Shown: piece after piece, positions 1-8,036 of the stretch | Position numbering within the stretch: the stretch's first letter is position 1 | How the letters are laid out: every line of letters starts with the position of its first letter | Assembly (NCBI RefSeq): GCF_946221935.1 | Contig: NZ_CAMIGN010000009.1 | Span: 1 to 64,000, forward strand | Direction of reading: 5' to 3' | Source of the DNA: an uncultured Corynebacterium sp. | Lineage (GTDB): Bacteria > Actinomycetota > Actinomycetes > Mycobacteriales > Mycobacteriaceae | Length of the DNA: 64,000 nt | The notes under the pieces: model-generated | Told to the model about the DNA's origin: nothing | Databases searched by the model: none | The model's input: the letters and a program-made list of their open reading frames with translations, nothing else | Made by a program: the position numbers and the translations under genes

Positions 1-679
1 GGTGCCACTCTTCGTCCTCGCCCGGCTTGACGAAGAACTCCATCTCCATCTGCTCGAACTCGCGGGTGCGGAAGATGAAGTTACCTGGGGTGATCTCGTT
101 ACGGAAAGACTTTCCGACCTGGGCGATGCCGAAAGGTGGCTTCTGACGAGAGGTCGTCATCACATTCTTGAAGTTCGTGAAGATACCTTGCGCGGTCTCC
201 GGGCGCAGGTAGTGCAGGCCTTCCTCGTCGTCCACCGGCCCCAGGAAAGTCTTCAGCAGACCAGAGAACGCCTTCGGCTCGGTCCACGCGCCAGGCTGGC
301 CGGTCTCCGGGTCGTTGATGTCGGCCAGGCCGTTCTCCGGCGGGTGGCCGTGCTTCTCCTCGTAAGCTTCCAGCAGGTGGTCAGCACGGTAGCGCTTGTG
401 GGTGTGCAACGACTCGACCAGCGGATCAGTGAAGACTTCAACGTGACCGGACACTTCCCACACACGCTTAGGCAAGATCACGGAAGAATCCAGGCCGACA
501 ACGTCGCGACGGGAGGTGACCATGTGGCGCCACCACTGACGCTTGATGTTCTCCTTCAGCTCCACGCCAAGCGGGCCATAATCCCAGGCGGAGCGGGTTC
601 CGCCGTAGATCTCGCCGCAGGGATACACCAGACCCCTGCGCTTGGCTAGGTTGACGACGGAATCAATGGTGCTTGCCAT
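1..679 (-). CDS. glyS: Glycyl-tRNA synthetase, N-terminal part (runs off window)
   Basis: Class II aminoacyl-tRNA synthetase charging tRNA-Gly in the cytoplasm. About 226 N-terminal residues are present. They begin MASTIDSVVNLAKRRG and continue with YPCGEIYGGTRSAWDYGPLG and KRQWWRHMV, typical of the single-chain bacterial/archaeal-type GlyRS rather than the GlyQ/GlyS pair. The ATG at 679 is preceded by AAGGAG about 11 nt upstream, which supports this start. The gene continues beyond base 1. It lies downstream of a 6C RNA on the same strand but has its own promoter after the 6C terminator. Confidence 0.95.
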   Translation of the reverse strand, partial: MASTIDSVVNLAKRRGLVYPCGEIYGGTRSAWDYGPLGVELKENIKRQWWRHMVTSRRDVVGLDSSVILPKRVWEVSGHVEVFTDPLVESLHTHKRYRADHLLEAYEEKHGHPPENGLADINDPETGQPGAWTEPKAFSGLLKTFLGPVDDEEGLHYLRPETAQGIFTNFKNVMTTSRQKPPFGIAQVGKSFRNEITPGNFIFRTREFEQMEMEFFVKPGEDEEWH

Positions 680-751
680 GGTTGGCGTGTCTCCTTAGTC
701 GGGATGGGCTTCGGAATGTGAAGGTTCAGCTTTACAGCTGTCGTGCCCCAC

Positions 752-779
752 ATCTTAGCCTGTCCCAGGCGAAAGCCAA
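752..779 (-). promoter_or_regulatory. Probable glyS promoter
   Basis: On the minus strand TTGGCT (774-779) and TAAGAT (752-757) are separated by 16 bp. This predicts a start near 745 and a leader of about 65 nt. The leader can form a small CAGCT/AGCTG hairpin and carries the AAGGAG ribosome site. Called by eye from sigma-70-like consensus. Confidence 0.5.
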
Positions 780-829
780 CGCTCGGGGTAGCACGCCTCA
801 AGCTGTATTCGGGAGGTGTTTCAGAAAAT

Positions 830-872
830 AAAAAAGAACCCGCGGTTTAGGGGGGGTAATGACCGCGGGTTC
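830..872 (-). terminator. Intrinsic terminator of the 6C RNA
   Basis: Perfect 11-bp arms at 836-846 and 862-872 are followed on the minus strand by six T residues (835-830). The C-rich loop means this hairpin is both the second 6C functional loop and the terminator. Confidence 0.85.
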
Positions 873-960
873 CGGCCACGCTGTCCTCATAAAGAGAATG
901 GGGCCTGGTTCCCATTAGCAGGGAGCTGCGAGGGGGGGATTACGCGCTCCCAAGGGAACT
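830..960 (-). ncRNA. 6C RNA (two C-loop hairpins)
   Basis: The minus-strand transcript folds into two hairpins, each with a run of at least six C in its loop. Hairpin one has arms GAGCGCG and CGCAGCTC around TAATCCCCCCCC. Hairpin two has arms GAACCCGCGGT and ACCGCGGGTTC around CATTACCCCCCCTAA, followed directly by TTTTTT. This is the defining architecture of the actinobacterial 6C family (B11 in Mycobacterium tuberculosis), a small regulator that pairs through its C-rich loops with G-rich sites near ribosome-binding sites. A strong promoter lies just upstream, giving about 130 nt. No ORF fits. The exact start is inferred from the -10 box. Confidence 0.88.
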
Positions 961-966
961 GCCTCA

Positions 967-996
967 AATCTAGCCCTTGGGTTTACCGAAAGTCAA
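967..996 (-). promoter_or_regulatory. Promoter of the 6C RNA
   Basis: On the minus strand TTGACT (991-996) and TAGATT (967-972) have an 18-bp spacer, a near-consensus housekeeping promoter and one of the best in the window. It predicts a 5' end near 960. Confidence 0.7.
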
Positions 997-1077
997 GCGT
1001 CTGAAAGACATTGCTTAGACATTATTTTAGGGCGCGTTTCCCCCTTTCCCCGCCCAATTTGCACTCACACGAATACC

Positions 1078-1122
1078 ACTTATCGAAAACTTATTGAAAA
1101 CTGCACTCAAAGTACCTAGTCT
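1078..1122 (+). promoter_or_regulatory. zur promoter with a tandem 11-bp repeat
   Basis: ACTTATCGAAA (1078-1088) is followed immediately by ACTTATTGAAA (1089-1099), one mismatch apart. The TTGAAA of the second copy fits a -35 box, with TAGTCT (1117-1122) 17 bp downstream as -10. A repeat over the -35 suggests an operator, possibly for Zur itself, but it is not a palindromic Fur-type box that I can recognise. Confidence 0.45.
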
Positions 1123-1186
1123 GGATAGATATCGCAGAGCAGTTCCCATACCTAAAACTCACTCCCACCTAAGGAGCCAGCTCATC

Positions 1187-1624
1187 GTGAGCACGCCAGT
1201 GACCAATAAGCTTCCCAAAATCGGCCAGCGCAACACCCGCCAGCGACGCGCAGTCGCGGAGATCCTCGAAGGGCTCACAACCTTCAGCAGCGCCCAGGAT
1301 ATCCACCAAAAATTGGTCGACCAGGAACACAAGGTTGGTCTGACCACCGTCTACCGTACGCTGCAGCAAATGGCAGATGCGGGTGCCATCGACACATTGC
1401 ACGATGATTCCGGTGAGACCCTATACCGCGCCTGCGCCACTGACGATCACCACCATCACCTGGTGTGCACCTCGTGCCGGCGCACCGTGGAAATCGACGG
1501 AGGCCCCGTCGAGGAGTGGGCTGCGGAAACCGCCAGGAAGTTCGGCTACGAAAAGTCCGGCCACACCGCCGAGATCTTCGGCCTGTGCGGCGACTGCCAG
1601 AAGAAAGCCGCCCAAAAGAACTAG
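1187..1624 (+). CDS. zur: Zinc uptake regulator Zur (Fur family)
   Basis: Zinc-sensing DNA-binding repressor of zinc uptake and homeostasis genes. The protein has about 145 residues. An N-terminal winged helix (GQRNTRQRRAVAEIL, then VGLTTVYRTLQQM) is followed by the metal-binding dimerisation domain with DDHHHHLVCTSC and a C-terminal CGDC, the two CxxC pairs of the structural zinc site. The frame is open further upstream, but GTG at 1187 follows AAGGAG at 1171-1176 and matches the usual family length. The adjacent SmtB/ArsR gene found beside zur in mycobacteria is absent here. The 3' end overlaps the convergent iron transporter by 4 bp, with no terminator between. Confidence 0.9.
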   Translation: MSTPVTNKLPKIGQRNTRQRRAVAEILEGLTTFSSAQDIHQKLVDQEHKVGLTTVYRTLQQMADAGAIDTLHDDSGETLYRACATDDHHHHLVCTSCRRTVEIDGGPVEEWAAETARKFGYEKSGHTAEIFGLCGDCQKKAAQKN

Positions 1625-2772
1625 ACGTTAAAAAGCGAGCCAAGCAGGTACGTCGCCCCGGCAGCGCCGAAACCGATCAGCAGCTGACGCAGCGCGCGCC
1701 GCCCCGGCTCCACGCCAGATAGCAAGCCCACCAAAGACCCGGTGAACATCAGGGCAAGCCCCACCACCACACAAGCTACGATCGCCGCAGCCGAGCCAGA
1801 CATACCGAAGAGATACGGCAGCACTGGGATCAAGGCGCCGACTGCGAAACACAGGAAGCTGGATATCGCGGCGGATAAGCCCGACCCGCCTTCCTCATGA
1901 TCGCCGTACACGACGCTACCCTTCTCGGCGTCGAAAGGCTGCTCGCCGACTGGCTTATTCGTCTCCAAGATTGAATCAAAAACCCGGCGCGCACGGGTGG
2001 CGGCTTCTTCCTCACTCATGCCGCGCGCCCGGTATACCAGCGCCAGTTCGTTCTGGTTCACGTCCAAGTTCGGCAGTGAACGGCTGGCATTGGGATCCGG
2101 AGCATTGGCGCCCAGCAGCTCCTTTTGGGACGTCACCGAGACGTACTCACCCGCTGCCATCGACAAGGCACCGGCCAACAGACCCGCGATACCCGTGACC
2201 AACACCAGGTGAGACGATCCACCTGTACCGACCATGCCCAGCACCAGGGCCAAGTTCGAGACCAGGCCGTCATTGGCACCAAAAATCGCCGCTCGGAAAT
2301 CACCTGACATGCGGGCGCGACCGCGCGCCGCCAGGCCCCGGACGACCTCCGCGTGAATCGCTTCATCAGCAGCCAACTGGTCGGAAGCATCTTTATCGGA
2401 CACGTACTCATTACGCTGTTCGGACGACTGCATCAGCGCCAACACGAATACAGAGCCGAAGCGCCTGGCCATCCACGCCTTCATGCGTGTATCCAAGCTG
2501 GCTTTACGCGGCAGCCCCACGTACTCGCCCAGGCGATTCTTCCAATATGCCTCGTGGCGGGCCTCTGCTTCTGCCAGGCCGAGCAGAATCTCGCGTTCCT
2601 CGCCGGTCCGTTTGCGCGCCAATTCTCGGTACACCGCACCCTCGGCGCGCTCGTTGGCTAGGTATTGCTGCCAGCGCGCGATCTGCCGCTTCGTCGGTTG
2701 CGGCTGCTCCGCCATATCTTCACCTGTACCGTTCGCCTCACCAGTACCGTTGGCCTCGTTCATGGCGTTCAC
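1621..2772 (-). CDS. Ferritin-like domain fused to a VIT1/CCC1 iron transporter
   Basis: Probable membrane iron (or manganese) exporter of about 383 residues. Residues 30-160 form a ferritin/rubrerythrin-like helical bundle with ERAEGAVYREL and EAEARHEAYW metal-ligand patterns. The second half is a VIT1/CCC1 domain with about five membrane segments, including FGANDGLVSNLALVLGM and LSMAAGEYVSV. This two-part layout is the erythrin-VIT (MbfA-like) family, in which the cytosolic bundle senses or feeds Fe(II) to the channel. The GTG start overlaps the uppS stop (GTGA); ATG at 2763 is an alternative. It reads convergently into zur. Confidence 0.85.
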   Translation of the reverse strand: MNAMNEANGTGEANGTGEDMAEQPQPTKRQIARWQQYLANERAEGAVYRELARKRTGEEREILLGLAEAEARHEAYWKNRLGEYVGLPRKASLDTRMKAWMARRFGSVFVLALMQSSEQRNEYVSDKDASDQLAADEAIHAEVVRGLAARGRARMSGDFRAAIFGANDGLVSNLALVLGMVGTGGSSHLVLVTGIAGLLAGALSMAAGEYVSVTSQKELLGANAPDPNASRSLPNLDVNQNELALVYRARGMSEEEAATRARRVFDSILETNKPVGEQPFDAEKGSVVYGDHEEGGSGLSAAISSFLCFAVGALIPVLPYLFGMSGSAAAIVACVVVGLALMFTGSLVGLLSGVEPGRRALRQLLIGFGAAGATYLLGSLFNV

Positions 2773-3527
2773 TTCACTCCCCCGAAGCGTCGATCGCGCT
2801 TAGCGAACTCCAACACCGCCGCACGCAAATGGTTGGGCGTGTAATCAGGGAATAGCACATCCTGGTACACCATCTCTGCGTAGGTGGACTGCCAGGGTAG
2901 GAAGTTCGAGGTACGCATCTCCCCCGACGGGCGCAGAAACAGATCCACATCCGGCATGTCGGGTTCGTCCAGATACCGCGCGAATGTCTTCTCGTTAATC
3001 TGGCGGGGCTTTAGTTTCCCCGACTTCACGTCTTCGGCGATCAGCCGGGCGGCATCCGCAATCTCCGCACGGCCGCCGTAGTTCACGCACATGCCCAGGG
3101 TCATGGTCGTGTTATTCTTCGTCAGCTCCTCGGCCTGTTCCAACTCCGAAATCACCGTGCGCCACAGGCGCGGGCGTCGCCCCACCCAGCGAATCCGCAC
3201 GCCCAGGTTGTTGAGGTAGTCACGCTGCCTCCGCAGCACATCACGGTTGAACCCCATCAAGAAACGAACCTCATCGGCCGACCGGCGCCAGTTCTCCGTA
3301 GAGAAAGCATAGGCAGACAAATAGTCCACCCCCAGCTCAATGCATTCCTCCACCAGAGACATTAAAACGCCTTCGCCTCGACGGTGCCCCTCGGTGCGGG
3401 GCATGCCGCGCTCCTGTGCCCAGCGCCCATTGCCGTCCATCACCAATGCGATGTGCTTCGGGCGGAGCTCCTGTGGAATCTCGGAGCGATCGACATGCGG
3501 ATACTCGGTGCTACTCACCTGTACCAT
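2769..3527 (-). CDS. uppS: Long-chain cis-isoprenyl diphosphate synthase
   Basis: Cis-prenyltransferase that adds isopentenyl diphosphate to an allylic primer to make the decaprenyl or undecaprenyl diphosphate carrier for peptidoglycan and arabinogalactan. The signature HIALVMDGNGRWA holds the catalytic Asp. YAFSTENWRR, VNYGGRAEI and DLFLRPSGEMRTSNFLPWQ are the other conserved blocks, and the length of 252 is standard. The mycobacterial homologue in this position is the long-chain enzyme. It lies between recO (82 bp upstream) and the VIT gene (4-bp overlap), so it is likely in one transcript with them. Confidence 0.95.
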   Translation of the reverse strand: MVQVSSTEYPHVDRSEIPQELRPKHIALVMDGNGRWAQERGMPRTEGHRRGEGVLMSLVEECIELGVDYLSAYAFSTENWRRSADEVRFLMGFNRDVLRRQRDYLNNLGVRIRWVGRRPRLWRTVISELEQAEELTKNNTTMTLGMCVNYGGRAEIADAARLIAEDVKSGKLKPRQINEKTFARYLDEPDMPDVDLFLRPSGEMRTSNFLPWQSTYAEMVYQDVLFPDYTPNHLRAAVLEFAKRDRRFGGVK

Positions 3528-3609
3528 TTTGCCACACAGCTTTCCCCTGCCCTAGCCCCGCAAATCCAATGCGAGCCCCACCCTAGCCGCCCATCTGAGG
3601 CGAGCGTTT

Positions 3610-4359
3610 CTATAGCGCTGCAAATGCCGGGCAGCTGACCTCGAGTTGTTGGCGGACATGAGCCAGCAGCAAACGATGCGATTGTGCGGCGATGTCCTGC
3701 GCCTGCTGGTTGCGGATTTCTTGGGCTGCTTGGTCGTGACGCCCCTTTTTCAGTAGCCACAGCAGGTGTACCGCCGCCGACGGAGGTGTGAACGCGCCCG
3801 GAGGTCTGCAGGTCACGCACACCGCGCCTCCTGCTGCAGGATGGAATGCCCGGTGGGGTCCACGCTTCCCGCACTGCGCACAGTCGACCAAGCTGGGTTC
3901 CCAACCGGCGATCTCTAGCCCGTGCAAAACGAACTCGTCGGCTACACAGATTGGAGGTAGATCGGAGGTGGTGAGCTGCTGGAGTGCGGCGTCCAAAAGC
4001 ACAAAGATCGAGTCTGACGAAGAGGGTTCAGCGGAGAAGACCTGAGCCATCTCCAGCATCGCCGCGCCCGCGTAAAAGCGATCAACATCTGCGACGATCG
4101 GCGAAGCATAGGTGGCGACTGTCGCGGCGTCGGTGATGTTTGCCAGCGTGCGGCCGGGGTAAATTTGCACATCAACGCGGGAAAAGCGATCCAGCCGGGC
4201 ACCGAAACGGGAGCGAGTTTTACGGATTCCCTTCGCTACAGCGCGTACCAGGCCGTGTTCCTTTGTCAGCAGAACGAGGATCAGGTCGGCCTCACCCAAT
4301 TTGTATGTGCGAAGCACAAAGGCCTCGTCCCGAAAGCTGGGACGAGACCTTCTACTCAT
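3610..4359 (-). CDS. recO: DNA repair protein RecO
   Basis: Recombination mediator of the RecFOR pathway that helps load RecA on SSB-coated single strands. About 249 residues: an N-terminal OB fold (FRDEAFVLRTYKLGEADLI, IRKTRSRFG) and a helical region with a zinc site, CAQCGKRGPHRAF then CVTC. The open frame extends upstream, but ATG at 4359 gives the usual MSRRSRPSFRDEAF start. TATACT lies at 4368-4373, eight bases before this ATG, which suggests a leaderless message. The gene just upstream ends at 4377, so read-through is also possible. Confidence 0.93.
   Translation of the reverse strand: MSRRSRPSFRDEAFVLRTYKLGEADLILVLLTKEHGLVRAVAKGIRKTRSRFGARLDRFSRVDVQIYPGRTLANITDAATVATYASPIVADVDRFYAGAAMLEMAQVFSAEPSSSDSIFVLLDAALQQLTTSDLPPICVADEFVLHGLEIAGWEPSLVDCAQCGKRGPHRAFHPAAGGAVCVTCRPPGAFTPPSAAVHLLWLLKKGRHDQAAQEIRNQQAQDIAAQSHRLLLAHVRQQLEVSCPAFAAL
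3988..3998 (-). repeat. TTTTnGACGCC word (in recO)
   Basis: Exact TTTTGGACGCC on the minus strand, inside the recO coding sequence (Leu-Leu-Asp-Ala). One of seven exact TTTTnGACGCC copies. Confidence 0.9.
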
Positions 4360-4376
4360 GAAGAGCAAGTATAGCG

Positions 4377-4766
4377 TTAGGCCGGCAGACCCCGCTGCTT
4401 GATGCGACCCCAAGCGGCAGCCGTGTTGACCAGTGCGACGACAATCTCCAGCGTCATGCGGATAACCGCAAGGTTGATAACCGCTTGGACGAAAATGATT
4501 GCGGTTCTGACGAGATTCTGAACTACGAGAAGCCCGCCGGAATTCTCGGAATCCGTGTCGCCATTCGTGCCAGTATCCTCAAAGTTCATTTCCTGCCCCG
4601 CAGTCGAGGAGGGGACAATGTCTGTCCACGTGGTCAGCAGTGCCAACACCACCCACAATACGACAATGACGATTGCGATGATGTACAGAACTCGCATGAA
4701 CGACTTGGATGCGTATTTAGTAAACCCCAGGTCGAAGAGTGCGGAAAAGAAGGATTCGTTCTTCAT
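4377..4766 (-). CDS. DUF4282 membrane protein
   Basis: Unknown function. 129 residues: a short FFSALFDLGFTKY motif near the N-terminus, a membrane segment (about 25-46), a polar loop rich in D, N, E and G, and a second hydrophobic pair (about 80-112). The FFSALFD-F-T-Y opening and a hydrophobic C-terminus ending in an RI-Q-R tail mark the DUF4282 family. It follows its longer paralogue by 3 bp with GGGAG at good spacing, so the two are surely co-transcribed. Tandem DUF4282 genes suggest a hetero-oligomer, which is inference. Confidence 0.8.
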   Translation of the reverse strand: MKNESFFSALFDLGFTKYASKSFMRVLYIIAIVIVVLWVVLALLTTWTDIVPSSTAGQEMNFEDTGTNGDTDSENSGGLLVVQNLVRTAIIFVQAVINLAVIRMTLEIVVALVNTAAAWGRIKQRGLPA

Positions 4767-4769
4767 CTG

Positions 4770-5429
4770 CTAGCTCCCGATGGTGGAGTTACGCGCCTGC
4801 CGCTCGTCGATGGACTGCACCGACTGTGCAGTACGGATGATGGAAACGGCGACCTCCAGTCCGACGCGGTAGAACGCCAGCCAGGCAATGGCACCAAGGA
4901 TAACCAGCGGCAGTGCAATGATCACGAGGAGGATCGACGAGGAATCCTGGGCCATAGCGGCCAGGAGACCAATGATGGCCAGCACCACGAACAGGCCGAC
5001 GACGATCATCAGCAGGGTGTACAGCACCTTCACGACGGATGGGGTGACATAGCGAGTAAAGCTGAAATCAAATAGTGCGGAGAAGAATCCGTCCTTGTCG
5101 GCACCTGTCGAGTTCGCGATGGTCTGGTTCGGGTAAGCGGCCCAGTTATTAGCATTCGAGTCCTGGCCGAATCCACCCTGCGGATTCTGCTGACCGTACT
5201 GGTCATAGGCGCCCGGTGCGCTCTGCTCGTAGGAACCCTGTGGATATGCCTGGGTGGAATCCTGCCCAAATGGCTGGCCGTAGTCCTGGCCGTAGCTCTG
5301 GCCACCCTGGCCAAGATCCTGAGTCTGGTCTTGTCCAGCCGCATTGTAGCCAGCGCCGTTGTTTGCGGCACCGTCCGCGGAGTGCTTGCCGGAGCCTTCA
5401 GAGCCGTAGGGGTTAGACGGAGTCGTCAC
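4770..5429 (-). CDS. DUF4282 membrane protein with Q/G/Y-rich N-terminus
   Basis: Unknown function. 219 residues. The first 110 or so are low-complexity, rich in Gln, Gly, Tyr, Asp and Asn (units like GQDYGQPFGQDS) with no membrane segment. The rest is a DUF4282 domain starting DGFFSALFDFSFTRY with two to three membrane helices, clearly paralogous to the next gene. The start is GTG with GAGGAAAGG upstream. An inverted repeat lies in its leader (5452-5477). The disordered tail is predicted cytoplasmic and could serve as a scaffold, but nothing in the sequence proves it. Confidence 0.8.
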   Translation of the reverse strand: MTTPSNPYGSEGSGKHSADGAANNGAGYNAAGQDQTQDLGQGGQSYGQDYGQPFGQDSTQAYPQGSYEQSAPGAYDQYGQQNPQGGFGQDSNANNWAAYPNQTIANSTGADKDGFFSALFDFSFTRYVTPSVVKVLYTLLMIVVGLFVVLAIIGLLAAMAQDSSSILLVIIALPLVILGAIAWLAFYRVGLEVAVSIIRTAQSVQSIDERQARNSTIGS

Positions 5430-5451
5430 GAGTAGCCTTTCCTCTTAGCGT

Positions 5452-5477
5452 GCGAGCTGTCTTGGGTAATAGCTCGC
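5452..5477. promoter_or_regulatory. Inverted repeat in the leader of the DUF4282 pair
   Basis: GCGAGCT (5452-5458) and AGCTCGC (5471-5477) are perfect 7-bp arms around 12 bp, placed about 22 bp before the GTG start. It could be an operator or an mRNA hairpin near the ribosome site. No T-run follows, so it is not a terminator. The rest of the 172-bp gap towards era is AT-rich with no clear promoter. Confidence 0.35.
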
Positions 5478-5601
5478 AGCGCAAGTCATTCGAAATAGTT
5501 TTAAGTCGAGCCCAAAAAATAGATTTCAGCGCTCGGTGGCTTTCACGCTATCGCAAATTTGCTTCTGCCGCTGAGGAACAAGTTGAGGAACGAGCGGGAC
5601 G

Positions 5602-6612
5602 CTAGAAGCCCATCCGTCCCAGTTGCTTCGGGTCAGACTGCCAGTTCTTCGCAACCTTGATATGCACGTCCAAGTAGATGTTCTGGTCCAGCATCTTCAC
5701 GATTTCCAGCCGTGAACGGTGGACGATGCGAGACAGGCGCCGCCCGTCCTTGCCACGCAGGATCGACTTCTGCCCCTCGCGCTCCACGTAAATTACAGCG
5801 TGCACATCCAGCACACCTTCACGCTGGGGATTAGGCACGACCTCCTCAATCTGCACCGCCACGGAGTGCGGCAATTCGTCATGCAGCCCTTCCAATGCCG
5901 CCTCGCGGATCAGCTCCGCCATGCGAGTATCCCGGTCATCGTCGGTCACGTGATCGTCCGGGTAGAACTTCGGCCCCTCGGGAAGCTTGTCCCGCAGCAC
6001 ATCGAGAAGCACGTCTAGCTGCACCTGCTTGGTGGAGGAAACCGGCACTACGTCCGCCCCATCCAAAAGCTCGTGCAATGCCAACAGTTGGGCACCGACC
6101 TGATCCTTGGAGACCTTGTCCAGCTTGGTGACCACACCGATCAGCGGGGTTTTCGGCGCGACATTGCGTACGGCGTCCACAATCCAGCGATCCCCGGGGC
6201 CGATCTTCTCGTCCGCGGGTACGCACATCGCAATTACATCGACATCCGAGTACGTCTCCTTAACCACCTCATTCAACCGCTCACCAAGCAGCGTGCGCGG
6301 GCGGTGCAAACCGGGGGTGTCCACCAGGATGATCTGTGCGTCGTCGCGGTGCACAATGCCACGGATGGGGTGGCGGGTGGTCTCCGGCTGGTTCGCAGTG
6401 ATGGCGATCTTCTCTCCCACCAGCGCATTTGTCAGTGTGGACTTGCCAGTATTCGGGCGGCCTACAAAGCTCACAAACCCGGAGCGGAAGCCCTCCGGCG
6501 CGCGGTATTCCTCCGGTACCTGCATCTCCTCCGGCGCCACGCTAGCGCCTTCCGGCATGCCCGCAGCCGGGTCGAAGGGGTCTTCGGGGATATAAGGATC
6601 GTTCATGGTCAT
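5602..6612 (-). CDS. era: GTPase Era
   Basis: Ras-like GTPase that binds the 3' end of 16S rRNA during 30S assembly. The G domain shows GRPNTGKST (G1), DTPG (G3) and TKLD (G4). A C-terminal KH domain contains GKDGRRLSRIVHRSRLEIVKML. Taken from ATG at 6612 (a second ATG is at 6606), the protein has about 336 residues, including an acidic, proline-rich N-terminal extension of about 40 residues before SGFVSFVGRPN. The start overlaps the 3' end of the upstream CBS-domain gene at 6623. Co-transcription with ybeY and phoH fits a ribosome-maturation operon. Confidence 0.95.
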   Translation of the reverse strand: MTMNDPYIPEDPFDPAAGMPEGASVAPEEMQVPEEYRAPEGFRSGFVSFVGRPNTGKSTLTNALVGEKIAITANQPETTRHPIRGIVHRDDAQIILVDTPGLHRPRTLLGERLNEVVKETYSDVDVIAMCVPADEKIGPGDRWIVDAVRNVAPKTPLIGVVTKLDKVSKDQVGAQLLALHELLDGADVVPVSSTKQVQLDVLLDVLRDKLPEGPKFYPDDHVTDDDRDTRMAELIREAALEGLHDELPHSVAVQIEEVVPNPQREGVLDVHAVIYVEREGQKSILRGKDGRRLSRIVHRSRLEIVKMLDQNIYLDVHIKVAKNWQSDPKQLGRMGF

Positions 6613-6622
6613 CAAGTATCCC

Positions 6623-8014
6623 TTATCCCTGGTCTTTATCGCTAACGCTGTCGTCATGGGACGCGTTAAGGTACGACGCCGCCACGGCCATTCCCTCCCC
6701 AGCTTCACCAACGCGGCCCTCCGCTCCATCCGGCTGTTCGCGGTAAACCACTGCAGAGCGGATCTTCACACGTCCTCGGCGATTGCGCCCACCCTCATAA
6801 CGGAAATGCAAACCCGCGGTGGAAATTTCCGCCCCAGGAATCGGCACCCTGCCCAGCTCAAATGCGCCGAGTCCATAGACCGTTTCCACTTCCCCGTGCT
6901 GTTCCTCGCTGAACTCCACATCCTCGAAGAGTTCCTCCAGCTCCTCTAAGGAAAGGCGCGCCTGTACCCGGTAGCTGCCGTCCTCCAACGGTTCGATGGG
7001 AGCTTGCTCCGTCAGGTCGTACTCGTCGGTGATTTCGCCGACGATCTCTTCCAAAATGTCCTCAATAGAGATCAACCCGGCTACCGCACCGTACTCGTCG
7101 ATCAGCATGGCGATATGCACCTGATCGCGCTGCATGTCCTCCAGCAGATCATCCAACTTCTTGGAATCGGGCACGAATACTGCCGCTCGCATGCAGTCCT
7201 TCACTAGCTTGGAATTACCGCCATCGGACATGTGATAGGTCTCTGCGATGAGGTCTTTGAGGTAAATGACGCCCACAATGTCATCCACGTCCTCGCCCAC
7301 CACCGGCAGACGGGAAAGCCCGGTGCGCACACACAAACTAGTGGCCTGGCCAGCCGTTTTATCCGCTTCGATCCAGACCATCTCCGGTCGCGGCACCATC
7401 ACGGAACGCGCCGAGGTGTCGGCGAGATCAAAGACGGATTGGATCATGCGCCGTTCGTCGAGCTCCACCACGCCGCGTTCCGACGCAATGTCCACCATCT
7501 CGCGCAGCTCGATTTCCGAGACGAAGGGGCCATCGCGGAAGCCCCGACCGGGCGTCAGCACATTACCGGTCCGCACCAGCAGCTTGGCGATGGGCCCTAG
7601 CAGCTTGGATACGCCCAACAAGATCGGAGCGGTGGCCAGGCTGATGGTATACGGGTTTTGACGGCCAAGGGTGCGGGAAAGCACCCCGATCAGGATGAAT
7701 GTCAGCAGCGTGACAATCAGAATGGCCGTGGAGAAAGCCCAGTTGCGCGATCCCATGAGCGTCACACACGCCGAGGCTGCCAGCACCGCACCAGATACCT
7801 CACAGATGGTGCGCAACAGTACGAGCAGGTTGATATGCCCGGCACGCCCCTCCAACACTCGCTCCAGCCTGGGCGCCCCCGCGCGATCCTCCTTCACCAG
7901 GTTTTCCACCCGTGCGGGGGAAATAGAAGAAACAGCGGTTTCCACCAGCGACAGCACACCGCCGAGGAAAAGCGCGAGGATTGCGAAGGGGATGGATAAG
8001 GGGATGTCGATCAT
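6623..8014 (-). CDS. CNNM/CorC-type CBS-domain membrane protein
   Basis: Probable magnesium (or other divalent cation) efflux protein of the HlyC/CorC/CNNM family. About 463 residues: a DUF21 transmembrane domain (residues 1-140, with SLVETAVSSISPARVE), a tandem CBS pair (about 200-330; RSVMVPRPEMVWI, DEYGAVAGLISIEDILEEIVGE) and a C-terminal CorC_HlyC domain. ATG at 8014 is preceded by an in-frame GTG at 8017. Position between ybeY and era is conserved in actinobacteria. Confidence 0.88.
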   Translation of the reverse strand: MIDIPLSIPFAILALFLGGVLSLVETAVSSISPARVENLVKEDRAGAPRLERVLEGRAGHINLLVLLRTICEVSGAVLAASACVTLMGSRNWAFSTAILIVTLLTFILIGVLSRTLGRQNPYTISLATAPILLGVSKLLGPIAKLLVRTGNVLTPGRGFRDGPFVSEIELREMVDIASERGVVELDERRMIQSVFDLADTSARSVMVPRPEMVWIEADKTAGQATSLCVRTGLSRLPVVGEDVDDIVGVIYLKDLIAETYHMSDGGNSKLVKDCMRAAVFVPDSKKLDDLLEDMQRDQVHIAMLIDEYGAVAGLISIEDILEEIVGEITDEYDLTEQAPIEPLEDGSYRVQARLSLEELEELFEDVEFSEEQHGEVETVYGLGAFELGRVPIPGAEISTAGLHFRYEGGRNRRGRVKIRSAVVYREQPDGAEGRVGEAGEGMAVAASYLNASHDDSVSDKDQG

Positions 8015-8036
8015 CACTAAAAGTTTCTAGAACTTC

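Noticed and set aside
2..649. 215-codon frame on the plus strand
   Set aside because: Antisense to glyS, whose conserved motifs are clear on the other strand.
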